From assembly GCA_030602885.1 (NCBI GenBank), contig JAUVYV010000031.1, positions 1 through 42,409 of the forward strand: 42,409 nucleotides of DNA. The letters are read 5' to 3'. The position numbers and the translations under genes were made by a program. Positions within the stretch are counted from its first letter, which is position 1, and each line of letters begins with the position of its first letter. This DNA comes from Phycisphaerales bacterium. Its GTDB lineage: Bacteria; Planctomycetota; Phycisphaerae; Sedimentisphaerales; Anaerobacaceae. Below are positions 40,682 through 42,409 of the stretch, one piece after another. The notes under the pieces are model-generated. The model was not told the DNA's origin and did no database searches. It was given only the letters and a program-made list of their open reading frames with translations.

Positions 40682-41959
40682 TTAACCTTTGAAATTTTGG
40701 ACTGCTTTTATAGTTTTTTGGAAGTCCTGCTGTTTGTGTGCGGTGGAGAGAAAGCAGGCTTCGAATTGTGAAGGGGGCAGATAGATACCGGCACTTAACA
40801 TGTGATTGAAGTACTTCGCGTATTTTTTTGTGTCGGATTTTGCCGTCGAGGCGTAATCCGTCACGGGACCCGGGTTGAAAAAGAGTGTGAACATCGAGCC
40901 GACGCGATTGATAGAGTGCTCGATGCCGGACTGTTTGAGGGCGTTGGAGAGATTTTCACACAACCGGCTGGTTGCGAGGTCTATTCGTTTATAGGGATTT
41001 TCCGATTTGAGAAGCTCGAGTGTTGCGATGCCGGCAGCGACGCAGAGAGGGTTTCCGGATAATGTCCCGGCCTGATAGACAGGGCCATTGGGGGCGAGGT
41101 TATCCATAAGGTCGGCCTTTCCGCCGCAGGCACCTATGGGCAAGCCGCCGCCGATGATTTTGCCGAGGCATGTGAGGTCTGCTTTTACACCGAAGATGTC
41201 CTGCGTGCAGCCGTATTTGAGCCGAAAGCCGGTTATGACTTCGTCGAAGATGAGCACGGTTTTGTTTTTGGTGCAGAGCGTTCTGAGGGCTTTGAGAAAT
41301 TCGGGGCAGGGCGGCACAACGCCCATATTGCCGGCGATGGGTTCGACGATGACGGCGGCGATTTGACTGTCGTATTTTTCGAATGCCGCTTTGAGTTTTA
41401 CGCTGTTGTTGTAGGGCAGGGGGATTGTATGCTTTGTGAAATCTCTGGGGACACCCGGGCTGGCGGGTATGCCCAGTGTCATTGTGCCGGAGCCGGCGCG
41501 GACGAGGAGATGGTCAACGTGGCCGTGATAGCAGCCGATGAACTTGACGATTTTGTCTCGGCCTGTGCATCCGCGTGCAAGGCGTATTGCGGTCATGACG
41601 GCCTCGGTGCCGGAGCTTACGAGGCGGACTTTTTCAACGGTTGGTATCGCCCGGACTATCAGCTCGGCAAGGCGTGTCTCAAGGGCGGTTGGTATGCCGT
41701 AGCTGGTTCCACGGGTCATCACCCTGCGGATGGAATCGAGGACCTCTTTTCGAGCGTGGCCGAGGAGCATGGGGCCCCAGGAGAGGCAGTAGTCGATATA
41801 CTTTTTGCCGTCGGCGTCAAGGATAAACTGGCCTTTTGCTTTTTCTATGAATATGGGTTTGCCGCCGACGGCCTTGAAGGCGCGGACGGGGCTGTTAACG
41901 CCGCCCGGTATTAGCTTGAGCGCCTTACTGAACAGTTTTGCGTTTCGACTTATCGCCAT
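40682..41959 (-). CDS. hemL: Glutamate-1-semialdehyde 2,1-aminomutase
   Basis: 425 aa, the usual length. A PLP enzyme of aminotransferase class III that converts glutamate-1-semialdehyde to 5-aminolevulinate, using the product of hemA. PLP lysine K267 is in CLGKIIGGGLPIGA; LIFDEVITGFR, SSGTEAVMTAIRLAR and YHGHVDHLL are family hallmarks. The ATG at 41959 is chosen because homology begins there (MAISRNAKLFSKALKLIPGG); 77 in-frame codons further upstream translate repeat-like DNA. TGGAACCGG upstream gives a modest ribosome site. Confidence 0.97.
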   Translation of the reverse strand: MAISRNAKLFSKALKLIPGGVNSPVRAFKAVGGKPIFIEKAKGQFILDADGKKYIDYCLSWGPMLLGHARKEVLDSIRRVMTRGTSYGIPTALETRLAELIVRAIPTVEKVRLVSSGTEAVMTAIRLARGCTGRDKIVKFIGCYHGHVDHLLVRAGSGTMTLGIPASPGVPRDFTKHTIPLPYNNSVKLKAAFEKYDSQIAAVIVEPIAGNMGVVPPCPEFLKALRTLCTKNKTVLIFDEVITGFRLKYGCTQDIFGVKADLTCLGKIIGGGLPIGACGGKADLMDNLAPNGPVYQAGTLSGNPLCVAAGIATLELLKSENPYKRIDLATSRLCENLSNALKQSGIEHSINRVGSMFTLFFNPGPVTDYASTAKSDTKKYAKYFNHMLSAGIYLPPSQFEACFLSTAHKQQDFQKTIKAVQNFKG

Positions 41960-42409
41960 TGGTCCGGTTCCAGGATAATCATTAGCATAAGTGTCGCCCT
42001 GATAAAAACATATAATAACACGGGAGAGTGGGACAGATGGTTTTTTTCGCAGAGACAGGGGAAAACGGGCTGGTGGGGGAACGGGCCCGGCACCACGATG
42101 GGTGCGGGGTCTGCGCGACCCTGGCGGCTGGGTCCCCTGCTGCTGGGCCATTGGAGGAGCAGTTCCTCTGCTGCAGGACCAAAGTAGCAATCTCCCGAGG
42201 ACAAGCGGGGATCTGCGCTGCCCTCGACAAGCTCGGGTCGCTTGAAAATTGGGTTCGTTTTTTTGCAGCCGAAGGGGCTATTTTTCTCGTAATCTCTTTT
42301 ATTGTATAGGGTTAGGTTCATATTTTGCCTATTTTAACATTGGGTTTGTTTGGGTTTGTTTTTCACCGTTCGAAGGGGTGAATAATTTTCGTAAATCCTT
42401 TTCAGGCAT
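41960..42409. other. Repeat-rich intergenic region at the right end
   Basis: No gene is supported. GTGCGGGGTCTGCGC (about 42101-42115) almost repeats the segment at 1934-1947. The stretch 42339-42361 carries ATTGGGTTTGTTTGGG repeats, like 2006-2031. Open frames through here are compositionally odd and translate repeats. Confidence 0.5.

Noticed and set aside
41960-42190. 77-residue N-terminal extension of HemL
   Set aside because: Low-complexity, repeat-derived translation; the family's N-terminus begins at the ATG at 41959.

Overview
The window most likely comes from an anaerobic member of the Planctomycetota, probably Phycisphaerae/Sedimentisphaerales-like. This is an inference. The signs are dockerin-like tails with repeated Asp/Asn loops and 'QWL' endings, several secreted PQQ-type propellers, an oversized signal peptidase I with a Cys-rich insert, many Fe-S and radical SAM proteins, and siroheme-dependent (Ahb) heme synthesis. 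No rRNA, tRNA, CRISPR array or transposase was seen.

Layout. 1-2142: a HEPN-domain gene with a palindrome over its promoter, set in repeat-rich non-coding DNA. 2304-8125 (minus): a secreted gingipain-like C25 peptidase, an ICMT-like membrane methyltransferase and an MscS channel. 8640-10379: a DUF4139 protein and a DUF4405-like membrane protein. 10415-11965 (minus): an HNH endonuclease, a cold-shock protein and an HU-like protein. 12603-14228: signal peptidase I.

14583-24501 is a tightly packed eight-gene redox operon: an NHL propeller, a four-Cys membrane peptide, a Tat-exported polyferredoxin, a NapH/NosR-like membrane polyferredoxin, a membrane-anchored PQQ-type propeller, a NuoE-NuoF fusion, a radical SAM enzyme, and a [2Fe-2S]/GltD-like flavoprotein that lacks the usual NAD(P)H domain. 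Together they look like a route between NADH and the cell envelope.

24690-34299 holds a stand-alone PQQ-type propeller, then a six-gene overlapping operon: propeller, ferredoxin, radical SAM protein, a DUF116-polyprenyl synthase fusion, a prenyltransferase-repeat protein, and a squalene-hopene-cyclase-like protein with a DADD motif. It reads as an isoprenoid chain being made and cyclised next to Fe-S/radical chemistry. No squalene synthase gene is present. This is the best candidate for an undescribed system.

34540-41959 is a heme locus: hemB, hemC, an AhbB-type siroheme decarboxylase, a HemX/CcsA-like membrane protein, hemA, ahbC and hemL.

A family of about 160-193 bp miniature elements with 14-bp inverted ends and 5-bp target duplications occurs five times in intergenic positions (2143, 8303, 14265, 25930, 34349). 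A sixth, truncated end lies beside the third copy, and a different small element is nested beside the second. Two copies sit exactly at stop codons.
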